A DNA stretch of 64,000 nt, taken from Marivirga lumbricoides. GTDB taxonomy: Bacteria; Bacteroidota; Bacteroidia; Cytophagales; Cyclobacteriaceae. A program made the translations under genes and the position numbers. The stretch lies in contig NZ_BMEC01000002.1 of NCBI RefSeq assembly GCF_014636295.1, positions 248,001 to 312,000 of the forward strand. The letters run 5' to 3'. The first letter of the stretch is position 1. Every line of letters starts with the position of its first letter. Of the stretch, positions 26,340 to 34,529 are shown one piece after another. The notes below the pieces were generated by a model. The model ran no database searches. It had not been told where the DNA came from and saw only the letters and a list, made by a program, of their open reading frames with translations.

Positions 26340-26783
26340 GTGGGATCATTAACTGACATACAGGAAAAATTAACGCAGGCTGGCTTAAAAATTACCCATC
26401 AGCGTCTGGTAATTTATGAGGCGCTGATTAAAAGTATGAGCCATCCCACAGCGGAATATATTTACGAAAAAATAAAAAAGAAGAATCCTTCCATGTCATT
26501 AGGCACAGTGCATAAAACGCTGGACAAATTCGTGGAAGTTGATTTGGCAAAAAAAGTATTGTCTGTTGATCATTTGAAAAGGTTTGATGCCAATTTAGCT
26601 CATCACAATCATATATATCTTGAAAATTCAAAAGAGATTATTGATTACCATGATGAGGAATTGCAGGATTTAATTCTTGAGTATTTAAAGAAGAAAGACC
26701 TGAAAAACATTAAAATAAAAGATGTTCAATTACAAATAAACGCAGATAAAATAGATCAGAAACTATCTGTTTCAATTAAGTAA
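26340..26783 (+). CDS. perR: Fur-family regulator, PerR type
   Basis: The 147-aa protein starts with GTG (26340). The winged-helix head reads LTQAGLKITHQRLVIYEALI ... SHPTAEYIYEKI ... MSLGTVHKTLDKFVEVDLA; the sensor part keeps the regulatory metal ligands of PerR (His35, Asp83 in RFD, His89 and His91 in HHNH, Asp105 region). The two CxxC pairs that hold structural zinc in classical Fur and PerR are absent (the first site reads YLEN). It likely senses peroxide through metal-catalysed oxidation and represses the adjacent peroxiredoxin. Family certain; PerR rather than Fur by residues and neighbour. Confidence 0.87.
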   Translation: MGSLTDIQEKLTQAGLKITHQRLVIYEALIKSMSHPTAEYIYEKIKKKNPSMSLGTVHKTLDKFVEVDLAKKVLSVDHLKRFDANLAHHNHIYLENSKEIIDYHDEELQDLILEYLKKKDLKNIKIKDVQLQINADKIDQKLSVSIK

Positions 26784-26809
26784 ATTTTAAACTATAAAAT
26801 AAAAACAAA

Positions 26810-27445
26810 ATGTCTTTAGTAGGAAAAAAAGCCCCAATTTTTAACACAGCTGCTGTAATTAATGGAGAGGAAATAGTAGAAAACTTCTCTTTAGAGCAGT
26901 ACATTGGATCAAAAGAAGTTATTTTCTTCTTCTATCCAAAAGATTTTACTTTTGTTTGCCCTACTGAAATTATTGCATTTCAGGAAAAATTGGCAGAGTT
27001 TGAGAAAAGAGGAGTAGCAGTAATTGGTGCTTCATGCGATACAGAAGAAACGCATTTAGCCTGGTTAAACACTCCACAGGAGAATGGTGGTATTGAAGGT
27101 GTAATTTATCCTTTAGTTGCTGATTCCTCAAAAACTGTAGCTAACAACTTTGGTGTTTTAGCTGGTGACTGGAATTACAATGAAGAAGGCGACTTAATTT
27201 TTGAAGGTCAGCCGGTAGCTTACAGAGGTACATTCTTTATTGATAAAGAAGGAGTTGTTCGTCATGAAACAATTAACGACTTACCGTTAGGCAGAAACAT
27301 TGATGAAATGTTAAGAATTGTAGACGCATGGCACCATGTAGAGAAATTTGGTGAAGTATGCCCTGCTAACTGGGAAGAAGGTAAAGATGCTATGCAGGCA
27401 ACTAAAGAAGGTGTATCTTCTTACTTGTCAAGCAACAAAAAATAA
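26810..27445 (+). CDS. ahpC: Peroxiredoxin, typical 2-Cys (AhpC/Prx1 type)
   Basis: The 211-aa protein has the peroxidatic site PKDFTFVCPTEI (Cys50), the conserved YRGTFFIDKEGVVRH, and the resolving site FGEVCPANW (Cys184) of typical 2-Cys peroxiredoxins. It reduces hydrogen peroxide and organic peroxides in the cytoplasm. It follows the PerR-type gene by 27 bases and ends in a strong intrinsic terminator, so regulator and enzyme form one peroxide-response unit. The electron donor (AhpF or thioredoxin) is not in the window. Confidence 0.95.
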   Translation: MSLVGKKAPIFNTAAVINGEEIVENFSLEQYIGSKEVIFFFYPKDFTFVCPTEIIAFQEKLAEFEKRGVAVIGASCDTEETHLAWLNTPQENGGIEGVIYPLVADSSKTVANNFGVLAGDWNYNEEGDLIFEGQPVAYRGTFFIDKEGVVRHETINDLPLGRNIDEMLRIVDAWHHVEKFGEVCPANWEEGKDAMQATKEGVSSYLSSNKK

Positions 27446-27469
27446 GCATTTTAGATTAATAATACTGAG

Positions 27470-27507
27470 AAATCCTGCCTGTGCAAATGGGCAGGATTTT
27501 TTTGTTT
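27470..27507 (+). terminator. Intrinsic terminator behind ahpC
   Basis: Perfect 10-bp arms AAATCCTGCC (27470-27479) and GGCAGGATTT (27490-27499) with a 10-base loop run directly into a T-rich tail. Placed 25 bases after the stop. Confidence 0.9.
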
Positions 27508-27576
27508 TAAGATTTGCCTTCAATAAATATCCGCGCTTCACTTTCCACGCAATAAAAATCAATGTAATTTTGCCCG

Positions 27577-28833
27577 ATGGGAAAACAGCTCTATCAATTT
27601 GGCATTTTTTTACTTAAAGTATTGCTGAAAATCCACTCTACTTTTAATTCAAAATCCAGGCTGGCTGTTGAGGGAAGAAAGATCCTCTTTCCTGAATTAA
27701 AGCTAAAAATGGAAGTGAATACTAAAAATGTGGTATGGTTCCACTGTGCCTCCCTGGGCGAATTTGAACAAGGCAGACCTCTGATAGAGAAATTTAAAGC
27801 CACTTTTCCGGATTACTTTATTTTACTTACATTTTTCTCACCCTCTGGCTATGAGGTAAAAAAGAACTACGAGCATGCTGACTATGTAACTTATATGCCT
27901 CTTGATACTATTAAAAACGCAGAAAAATTTGTAACAATGACACAGCCAAAAATGGCATTCTTTATTAAGTATGAATTTTGGTATAACCATTTAAAAGCAC
28001 TTTCAGAAATCAACTGCTTTACCTATTCAGTATCGGCAATTTTTAGAAGTAATCAGGTATTTTTTAAATTTTATGGTAGCTTTTACAGAAGTTTATTAAA
28101 GGAAATAGATCATTTCTTTGTACAAAATAAAAGTTCAGCGGCTTTGCTGAAAGGCATCTCCATCAATAACCTCACTATTACCGGAGACACACGCTTCGAT
28201 CGTGTAATAAAAATTACCACAACTGTAAAGCCTGAGTCTCCTTTTAAAGAATTTGCTGCCGATCACAATCTTATAATAGGAGGAAGTACCTGGGAGCCGG
28301 ATATTGAAGCCATCGCACCTTTTTTACAACAACATCAGGACTGGAAAGCCATTATTGCTCCGCATGATATAAGTGAGTCAAATCTGAAACTTCATGAAAA
28401 GCATTTGAAAGTTAGCTCACTCAGATACAGCCAACTGAAGAGTGAAATCCCCGACAGCACTCAAGTGATTATAATAGATAATGTGGGCATGCTATCGCGC
28501 CTTTATCAATATGGAAAAGTAGCATTTATTGGGGGCTCATTCGGTGCCGGTTTACACAATACTTTGGAAGCTGCCTGTTTTGGCCTGCCAATTTTCTTTG
28601 GCAATAAAAATTACACTAAATTTCAGGAAGCCAATCAATTGATTGCTTTAGGAGCTGCTATTGCTGTAAACAGAGGTGAAGACTTTAAGAATAAGCTGGA
28701 GGAAATCCTGAAAGACCACAAACTGAAAGAGATGTCCGTAAAAGCTGAAAAATTTGTAAACTCAAACTTGGGCGCTACCGATAAAATAATGGAGCATGTT
28801 ACTCCACTCATTCATCAAATGGAAAAGATATGA
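27577..28833 (+). CDS. waaA: 3-deoxy-D-manno-octulosonic acid (Kdo) transferase
   Basis: The 418-aa protein matches KdtA/WaaA: an N-terminal membrane-associated helix, WFHCASLGEFEQGRPLIEKF (acceptor-side motif), LTFFSPSGYEVKK, then the GT-B C-terminal half with GGSTWEPDIEAI, APHDISESNL, IGGSFGAGLHNTLEAACFGL and PIFFGNKNYTKFQEA. It adds Kdo to lipid A precursors on the inner face of the inner membrane. Its stop overlaps the rsgA start by four bases. A TAATTTTG element (27565-27572) ends just before the ATG, so the transcript may be almost leaderless if that is the promoter. Confidence 0.95.
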   Translation: MGKQLYQFGIFLLKVLLKIHSTFNSKSRLAVEGRKILFPELKLKMEVNTKNVVWFHCASLGEFEQGRPLIEKFKATFPDYFILLTFFSPSGYEVKKNYEHADYVTYMPLDTIKNAEKFVTMTQPKMAFFIKYEFWYNHLKALSEINCFTYSVSAIFRSNQVFFKFYGSFYRSLLKEIDHFFVQNKSSAALLKGISINNLTITGDTRFDRVIKITTTVKPESPFKEFAADHNLIIGGSTWEPDIEAIAPFLQQHQDWKAIIAPHDISESNLKLHEKHLKVSSLRYSQLKSEIPDSTQVIIIDNVGMLSRLYQYGKVAFIGGSFGAGLHNTLEAACFGLPIFFGNKNYTKFQEANQLIALGAAIAVNRGEDFKNKLEEILKDHKLKEMSVKAEKFVNSNLGATDKIMEHVTPLIHQMEKI

Positions 28834-29744
28834 AGGGAAGGGTTTTTAAATCTACCGGCTCGTGGTACACTGTTAAAGTGAATGATCAGTTTGTAGAATG
28901 CAGACTAAGAGGAAAATTACGGCTGGATGATGAAAAGGTGACCAACCCTATAGCGGTAGGAGATTGGGTTTCCATCATAATGGACAATGAAAAAGAAGGC
29001 ATTATCCAGGAAGTTTTGCCTCGCGAGAATTACATTATTAGAAAATCTACCAGAAAGAAGAAACATAGCCATAGAATTGCTGCCAACATTGACCAGGCAG
29101 TGCTGGTAGTAACTTTGGTTGCTCCCCGCACAAGCCTCGGCTTTATTGACAGATTTTTAGTGGCCTGTGAATCCTTTAGAATTCCTGCTATCCTTGCCTT
29201 TAACAAAGCAGATTTGCTAGATGAGGAAGCCTTGAATTATTATCAGGAATTAAAATTTGATTATGAGGAATTAGGCTACCAATGTTTATTGGTTTCTGCT
29301 GTCTCCAATGAAGGAATTGAATTATTAAAAGAAAAGTTAACCGGTAAAACCACTTTATTTTCCGGTCACTCAGGTGTGGGAAAATCAACATTACTCAACC
29401 TTCTTTCTCCACAAATTTCGCAAAGAGTGGGTGAAATTTCCGATGCCGTAGGGAAAGGTGTACATACTACAACCTTTGCAGAAATGTTTGAGGTATGGAA
29501 TAATACTTATGTGATTGATACGCCAGGAATAAAGGAGTTAGGTTTGTGGAACATTGGCGATGAGGAACTTTCTCACTATTTCCCTGAAATGAGGAAATAC
29601 ATAGGTGCCTGTCGGTTTCATAATTGCACCCACATTCATGAGCCAGGTTGTGCCTTCAGAGAAGCGATGGAAGAAGGTAAAATAGCCCCTTTCAGGTATG
29701 AGAATTATCTGAGTATGCTGGCTGATGATGATAATAGAAGGTGA
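28830..29744 (+). CDS. rsgA: Ribosome small-subunit-dependent GTPase RsgA
   Basis: The 304-aa protein has an N-terminal OB-fold, the circularly permuted GTPase motifs (FNKADLL for G4, LLVSAVSNEG for G5, then GHSGVGKSTLLN for G1 near residue 178, and IDTPGIKELGL for G3) and a C-terminal zinc domain C-x4-C-x-H-x5-C (CRFHNCTHIHEPGC). It helps 30S maturation in the cytoplasm. Translationally coupled to waaA by an ATGA overlap. Confidence 0.97.
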   Translation: MKGRVFKSTGSWYTVKVNDQFVECRLRGKLRLDDEKVTNPIAVGDWVSIIMDNEKEGIIQEVLPRENYIIRKSTRKKKHSHRIAANIDQAVLVVTLVAPRTSLGFIDRFLVACESFRIPAILAFNKADLLDEEALNYYQELKFDYEELGYQCLLVSAVSNEGIELLKEKLTGKTTLFSGHSGVGKSTLLNLLSPQISQRVGEISDAVGKGVHTTTFAEMFEVWNNTYVIDTPGIKELGLWNIGDEELSHYFPEMRKYIGACRFHNCTHIHEPGCAFREAMEEGKIAPFRYENYLSMLADDDNRR

Positions 29745-29827
29745 TAAATCATTCAATAGAGCCTATTAGGCAATTACACGAGAATCAACGACATGTATCT
29801 GAAAATCAGCAACAAATGATTACCCAC

Positions 29828-29853
29828 TGTGTAATCTAATTTTAGATTACACA
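29828..29853. repeat. Perfect 12-bp inverted repeat with 2-base loop
   Basis: TGTGTAATCTAA-TT-TTAGATTACACA is exact on both arms, 84 bases beyond the rsgA stop. The tight loop and lack of a T-run argue for an operator or cruciform-type site at least as much as for a terminator. The next gene starts at 30025. Confidence 0.6.
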
Positions 29854-30024
29854 TGAGATAAATCACACAAAACGCCAACAGCCTGTTGCATTTAATTCAT
29901 CGCATAAAACACCGCTCCACCCCATAATACTACTCTGTCTTTTTGGTTTGCTAATATTCCCTTAATTTCCATTTAATAAAAAATTATTACTTTAGTTAAT
30001 ATTTTCACCTCGTTTCAACCTAAA

Positions 30025-30399
30025 ATGGAAAGTAAAATTTGTTTGCAATGTGGGGCACCTATACAAGGCAGAGCCGATAAAAAATTCTGTGACGACTATT
30101 GCCGGAATGTGTATAACAACCAATCAAAAAGGGGAAGTATAAACCTTATCAGGAACATAACAAATGCTTTACGCAGAAACAGAAATATTTTGGAAACCTT
30201 AATGAATGGTGAAGACACCTACAAAACCCCTCGCGAAAAACTCACGGAATCAGGCTTCAATTTTAAATATCATACGCACACATATACTAACAAGCGAGGC
30301 GATGTATATTTCTATTGTTTCGACCACGGTTACCTGCCGCTCGAAAATGATTGGTTTCTTTTAGTAAGAAAGAAAGAGAAAAAAGTGGAGCAGGATTAA
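30025..30399 (+). CDS. Small zinc-ribbon protein, Bacteroidota type
   Basis: The 124-aa protein opens with a C2C2 zinc ribbon (CLQCGAPIQGRADKKFCDDY-C, then RNVYNNQ), followed by a helical basic linker (NLIRNITNALRRNRNILETL) and an aromatic C-terminal strand region. The zinc part resembles short stand-alone ribbon proteins common in this phylum; role unknown, nucleic-acid or protein binding likely. Its stop lies one base before the stop of the convergent TonB receptor. Confidence 0.65.
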   Translation: MESKICLQCGAPIQGRADKKFCDDYCRNVYNNQSKRGSINLIRNITNALRRNRNILETLMNGEDTYKTPREKLTESGFNFKYHTHTYTNKRGDVYFYCFDHGYLPLENDWFLLVRKKEKKVEQD

Positions 30400-30400
30400 A

Positions 30401-32767
30401 TCACATATCCTGGTTAAAAGTATAGGAAGCAGTTAACAAAACTATCTGTGTTTCCCTGTTATATTCATAAGTCTGAGAAAAATTCTCTCCATAGTTTTCT
30501 CCTGCGTAATTTCTGGTATCAAAAACATCCCTAAAGCTGGCACTTACGGAAACCTGCTTATCCCAAAAATATCTTTGTAAACTGGCATCTAAATAATAGC
30601 GGGCTAAATCCCTTCCTTGCGCTTCTATTTCCGGTGCAAAATAATTACCCGTAAGCTGCAGGTTTAAACTCAGCGGCAGGCTCACATCAGTCGTTACCTT
30701 TGCATACCATGACACCCCACTATTGGTAAAACTATTATCCAGGTTAGTACCATCAATTCTAGATTCAAAAATAGAGTAGCTGGCATTTACATTCCACCAA
30801 TCGGTAACCTGAGTAGTATTAATTAATTCCACACCATAAAAATTAGCGGTATTGAGGTTTTGCGGACCGCGGTAAGAAATCCCATCTTCAACTCTAACAA
30901 TCCAATCCACCTGACCATCAATTCTTCTATAGAAAGCATTAGTAGTTAAAGTAAACCCTCCACTTTGGTACATGTGCCCCAGTTCAAAGGAGTTAATATA
31001 CTCGGGTTGCAGATTAGGCTCTCCTACCCTAACATTTAAGGAATCTGCAAAATCAGGGAAGGGGTTTAATCTCCACGCATTAGGGCGGTCAATTCTTCGG
31101 GAGTAAGTAGTCTTGAAAGTATTTTTATCGTTTAAAAAGTAGGCCAGCTGAACACTAGGGAAGAAATTAAGGTATTGTTGCTCATTATTTAAGTCCTCAG
31201 GTGAGACCAAAGAAGTGTTCACATTAGAAAGTTCATTTTGCAGAATGGTTTGCTCTGCCCTCAACCCTACGGCATAGTTAAATTTGCTAAGGCTATCAGA
31301 ATAGATTGCATAAAGTGCATGGATTTGATCCTGATATAAAAAGCTATTACTTATGCTGTCATAAGGAGTAATTTCTCCACTTGCGCCATCAACTAATCCA
31401 TAGATATAGTCATTATCAAATTTTCTGAATATCGACTTATAACCTGCTTCCAGTAATCCACTTAAAACCGGAGTGGCGTAGTCAGCCTGAAGAACAGAAG
31501 TATTTCTAAATTCGTCAGTTGTACTTCCTTCTCTCCTATCAGGGTCTCCTTCAGTTAATAGTGTATTATTATAAATGGAAATATCCTGATTCTCCGTTTG
31601 ATCTCTAATGGAAATACTTGCCGATGCCCTAAAGAACTTATCTTCATCATCAAAATCCCTCTCGTATATCAAAGCATTATCATAAGTAGCGTTTTCCTCT
31701 GTCTCACTATTATCTCTAACATATGAAGTCAAAATCTCCTCTGTATCCAAATTTTGAATAAAAGCACTGCTAGATTGAAAATCATCTTCATCTTCTGTGT
31801 TGAATACCCCCTCTATACTAAGTTTATTCTGACCCCAGAAGTAATCTCCACCGTAATTAATGGTATTTTCCAGGTCTTCATTTGTGCTATTTTGTTCTTG
31901 TCTGAGTAATTCATTATCACCATCAAATGAACTCCTTCTCTCAGTCACTCCCCGGCCTACCCTTGGCCATTTCCTAAAGCTGTAACCTCCGTACACCGCA
32001 TACTTTGTAGTTCTTTGGGAAAGATTTACGCTGGCATTGGTTCGCATACGTGTACCCATCGTAAGTTCAGCCCTGGCATTAGCTCCTATCTCTTCTCCTC
32101 TTTTTAATTTAATATTGATTACGCCTCCGTCTGATGAAGCATCATACTTTGCGTTAGGGTTGTTGATAATCTCGACACTTTCAATAGCACTGGCAGGAAT
32201 TTGCTCCAGATCTGAAGCCAGTGCAGAATTCCTGCCATCAATTAGAATATTAGTACTTCCGCTTCCCCGTAAAGAAACGCTACCATCATCAGAGACATTT
32301 ACAGAAGGTGTATTTCTTAAAATATCCAATAAACTCCCACCTACATTTGCAATGGTCTGGTCAGGATCTATCTCCATTCCTTCCATAGTTGCCAATACAG
32401 GCCTCTTTATTTCATTGCCTTCCACCTTTACTTCTTTCATTACCTCGGCTTTTACGGGAATTGCAATTTCCCCTAAATCTTTTCCTCGCTTACCAATTTT
32501 CACCTCCTGAGAATAATCCTCATATCCTATAAAAGTAACTACATAACGGTATTTGCCGGGCTCTAGCCCCACTTCAAAAGCACCATTTCCATCGGTAGTG
32601 CTACCAGTCACTATTTTGTCAGACCCTGATTTATAAAATGCGACTTGTGCATAAGGAAGTACTTTACCCGAATCTGCACTTAATACAGTACCACTTACTG
32701 TGACTGACTGAGACAAAGCTTGAAATGAGTTTAAAAAGATCAGACTTACTAGTATAAGATTTTTCAT
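30401..32767 (-). CDS. TonB-dependent receptor, OMP_b-brl_3 type, with carboxypeptidase-regulatory N-domain
   Basis: I choose the ATG at 32767, which opens the signal peptide (MKNLILVSLIFLNSFQALSQ); the frame extends 14 codons further. After it come a CarboxypepD_reg-like domain (VTVSGTVLSADSGKVLPYAQ ... GYEDYSQEVKIGKRG), a plug (IANVGGSLLDILRNTPSV, SVSLRGSGSTNILIDGRN, ASAIESVEIINNPNAKYDAS) and a large outer-membrane barrel with the family's GVINIKLKRG and a short final strand. About 788 aa. It should import an unknown large or chelated substrate across the outer membrane. Stands alone. Confidence 0.9.
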   Translation of the reverse strand: MKNLILVSLIFLNSFQALSQSVTVSGTVLSADSGKVLPYAQVAFYKSGSDKIVTGSTTDGNGAFEVGLEPGKYRYVVTFIGYEDYSQEVKIGKRGKDLGEIAIPVKAEVMKEVKVEGNEIKRPVLATMEGMEIDPDQTIANVGGSLLDILRNTPSVNVSDDGSVSLRGSGSTNILIDGRNSALASDLEQIPASAIESVEIINNPNAKYDASSDGGVINIKLKRGEEIGANARAELTMGTRMRTNASVNLSQRTTKYAVYGGYSFRKWPRVGRGVTERRSSFDGDNELLRQEQNSTNEDLENTINYGGDYFWGQNKLSIEGVFNTEDEDDFQSSSAFIQNLDTEEILTSYVRDNSETEENATYDNALIYERDFDDEDKFFRASASISIRDQTENQDISIYNNTLLTEGDPDRREGSTTDEFRNTSVLQADYATPVLSGLLEAGYKSIFRKFDNDYIYGLVDGASGEITPYDSISNSFLYQDQIHALYAIYSDSLSKFNYAVGLRAEQTILQNELSNVNTSLVSPEDLNNEQQYLNFFPSVQLAYFLNDKNTFKTTYSRRIDRPNAWRLNPFPDFADSLNVRVGEPNLQPEYINSFELGHMYQSGGFTLTTNAFYRRIDGQVDWIVRVEDGISYRGPQNLNTANFYGVELINTTQVTDWWNVNASYSIFESRIDGTNLDNSFTNSGVSWYAKVTTDVSLPLSLNLQLTGNYFAPEIEAQGRDLARYYLDASLQRYFWDKQVSVSASFRDVFDTRNYAGENYGENFSQTYEYNRETQIVLLTASYTFNQDM

Positions 32768-33006
32768 TTGTTTTACATTTAATGTACATACATGAAACTT
32801 CCCGGGCATACTGAGTCAGCAGTATACAATCACGTTACTTCCTATTATACCAACTTAAATAGCGATAAGTGAGCAGGAAAATTTACATAAAGAGCCATTG
32901 AAAGCCGTTTAAAGAATAGACTCACTTTAAAATAATGGCTTTGAGTTAGGCTACATTTTATGTAACTCAATAGAAATCTAAATGTTTAATTTTAGAGAAG
33001 TAATAA

Positions 33007-33432
33007 TCAGTTAATCAGCGCTATACATTTTAATTCGATAGCAATTGGGGTGGGTAATGCATTTACTTCCACTGTGGTACGACAAGGCTGAATTTCACTA
33101 AAATACTGGGCGTAAATTTTATTAAACGTGGCAAAATCAGCTTTCATATTGGTAAGAAAAACTGTTACATCCACTAACTGAGACCAATCGCTCCCTGTAT
33201 CTTGCAAGATGGTTCTTACATTTTGAAATACGGCATGACACTGTGTTTCAATATCATATGATTCAATTTCTCCAGCTTCGTTCAAAGTGACCCCGGGAAT
33301 ATCCTTACCGTCCTTTTTGCGGGGCCCAACTCCTGAAAGAAAGAGTAAGTTACCCACTTTTCTGGCGTGTGGATATAAACCTACCGGCCGGGGAGCATTT
33401 TCTGAATTTCGTATGCTATCAATATTATCCAT
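33007..33432 (-). CDS. RidA/YjgF-family protein
   Basis: The 141-aa protein has the RidA fold: VGLYPHARKVGNLLFLSGVG, VFQNVRTILQDTGSDWSQLV, DVTVFLTNMKADFATFNKIY and CRTTVEVNALPTPIAIELKC with the conserved arginine and C-terminal glutamate that bind the imine substrate. It most likely deaminates reactive enamine/imine intermediates; the length and extra N-terminus also fit 2-aminomuconate deaminase-type members. The ATG (33432) overlaps the end of the DinB-like gene by 8 bases, so the two are coupled. Confidence 0.88.
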   Translation of the reverse strand: MDNIDSIRNSENAPRPVGLYPHARKVGNLLFLSGVGPRKKDGKDIPGVTLNEAGEIESYDIETQCHAVFQNVRTILQDTGSDWSQLVDVTVFLTNMKADFATFNKIYAQYFSEIQPCRTTVEVNALPTPIAIELKCIALIN

Positions 33433-33994
33433 TTTTTACTATCAATTCTTGTTGCAAGTTTTTAACATTCTTCGCCTGATTTAAATGCCTTTTAGTATGG
33501 CGCATCATAATATAGAACTGCTCACCAATATTAAATCTGAGTAACTTACTTAAAGGACTAAAAGTATAAATATTCGAATGGTCGTAGCCACAAGCTCGGT
33601 CAGCTGAAGAAATAATCTGCTGCTGTAGCTCTATGAAATCCCGCACAGTTGCCTTACCATTCTCCACACTATTCTTTTCTATAGGCTTAAAAATTTTAGG
33701 GGCTGGTACTTTAAACTTATATTTAGGATCAACAAAAAACAGGAAGACACGGCCGGTAAGAGAGAATTTTATAGGGTGTTCTATAGTTCTTACTTCAGCT
33801 TTCTTCAGTTTATTCTCAATATCATTAAGATATAACTTGTTGGCAATCAGCATGTGTTTTAAACATTCAGCAACGGACCACCTGTCCGGCTGCGGCTTCC
33901 ATACTAACTCCTCTTCAGAAAGCTCCAGTAGTTCATTTTTAGTAAACTGCTGGATTTCCTTTAAATCTTTAATGACATCTTTTAACCAAATCAT
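33425..33994 (-). CDS. DinB/YfiT-like superfamily protein
   Basis: A four-helix-bundle protein of about 189 aa, started at the ATG of 33994 (the frame extends 13 codons upstream). WSVAECLKHMLIANKLYLND contains the first metal-binding His, and FNIGEQFYIMMRHTKRHLNQ the C-terminal His pair typical of DinB_2. Members are metal-dependent enzymes, often thiol S-transferases, in the cytoplasm. Translationally coupled to the RidA-type gene. Confidence 0.85.
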   Translation of the reverse strand: MIWLKDVIKDLKEIQQFTKNELLELSEEELVWKPQPDRWSVAECLKHMLIANKLYLNDIENKLKKAEVRTIEHPIKFSLTGRVFLFFVDPKYKFKVPAPKIFKPIEKNSVENGKATVRDFIELQQQIISSADRACGYDHSNIYTFSPLSKLLRFNIGEQFYIMMRHTKRHLNQAKNVKNLQQELIVKNG

Positions 33995-34190
33995 ATTTTC
34001 ATATCGAAATTTGAATAAAAAAGTTTTGATCAATTTTAAGGTAAAAGCGATTTACATCAAAATTCAACAATTTTTAAATTACTCAACAATTACAATTCTA
34101 CAATTCAATATATTCTTTTTACTTGATTTCCAATTGGGTGACATTAAACACTCCTTGCAAAATATTTCGTAATTTCATTAAAAAGTATCT

Positions 34191-34477
34191 ATGACTTTAT
34201 CATTAATTTCTATCACAATTGATAAATATTTCGGATTTCAATCAAGACTTAATAGCCGCACCAAGAAAAAATTAATTAATAAGTTAAGTGAGTCTATTAC
34301 TAAAAAGGATGAGAAAAAGTAGTTAATCTTAATGAGGTAAATGGAACCTGGATAGACACACAAGATTCGGACGAAATTATTGTAGAAATCAGAAACTCAA
34401 GAGTTGAGAAAGAATTTCTAACCTCAGTTTTAAAGGCTGTGTCAAAAAATATAAATAAGCAATCAATTGTTAATTAA
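34191..34477 (+). pseudogene. Frameshifted antitoxin-like (VapB-type) small gene
   Basis: From the ATG at 34191 the frame gives MTLSLISITIDKYFGFQSRL ... KKLINKLSESITKKDEKK and stops at 34320. In the -1 frame at the A5 run the text continues as VVNLNEVNGTWIDTQDSDEI, IVEIRNSRVEKEFLT, and ends at 34477, about 95 residues in all. The pattern G-x-W-x...D-E-I-I-x-x-I-R-x-S-R recalls small antitoxins that precede PIN-domain toxins. No toxin follows; the convergent terminator does. Either a sequence error or, more likely, a decayed solitary antitoxin. Confidence 0.5.
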
Positions 34478-34489
34478 TTGATCTATAAA

Positions 34490-34524
34490 AAAAGAGACCA
34501 CCCTATACGTAGGTAGTCTCTTTT
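34490..34524. terminator. Bidirectional intrinsic terminator
   Basis: Arms AAAAGAGACCACC (34490-34502) and GGTAGTCTCTTTT (34512-34524) pair with one G-U, with A/T tracts on both sides. It lies just beyond the stop of aminopeptidase P (minus strand, stop at 34530) and behind the broken antitoxin gene. Confidence 0.85.
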
Positions 34525-34529
34525 ACTTT

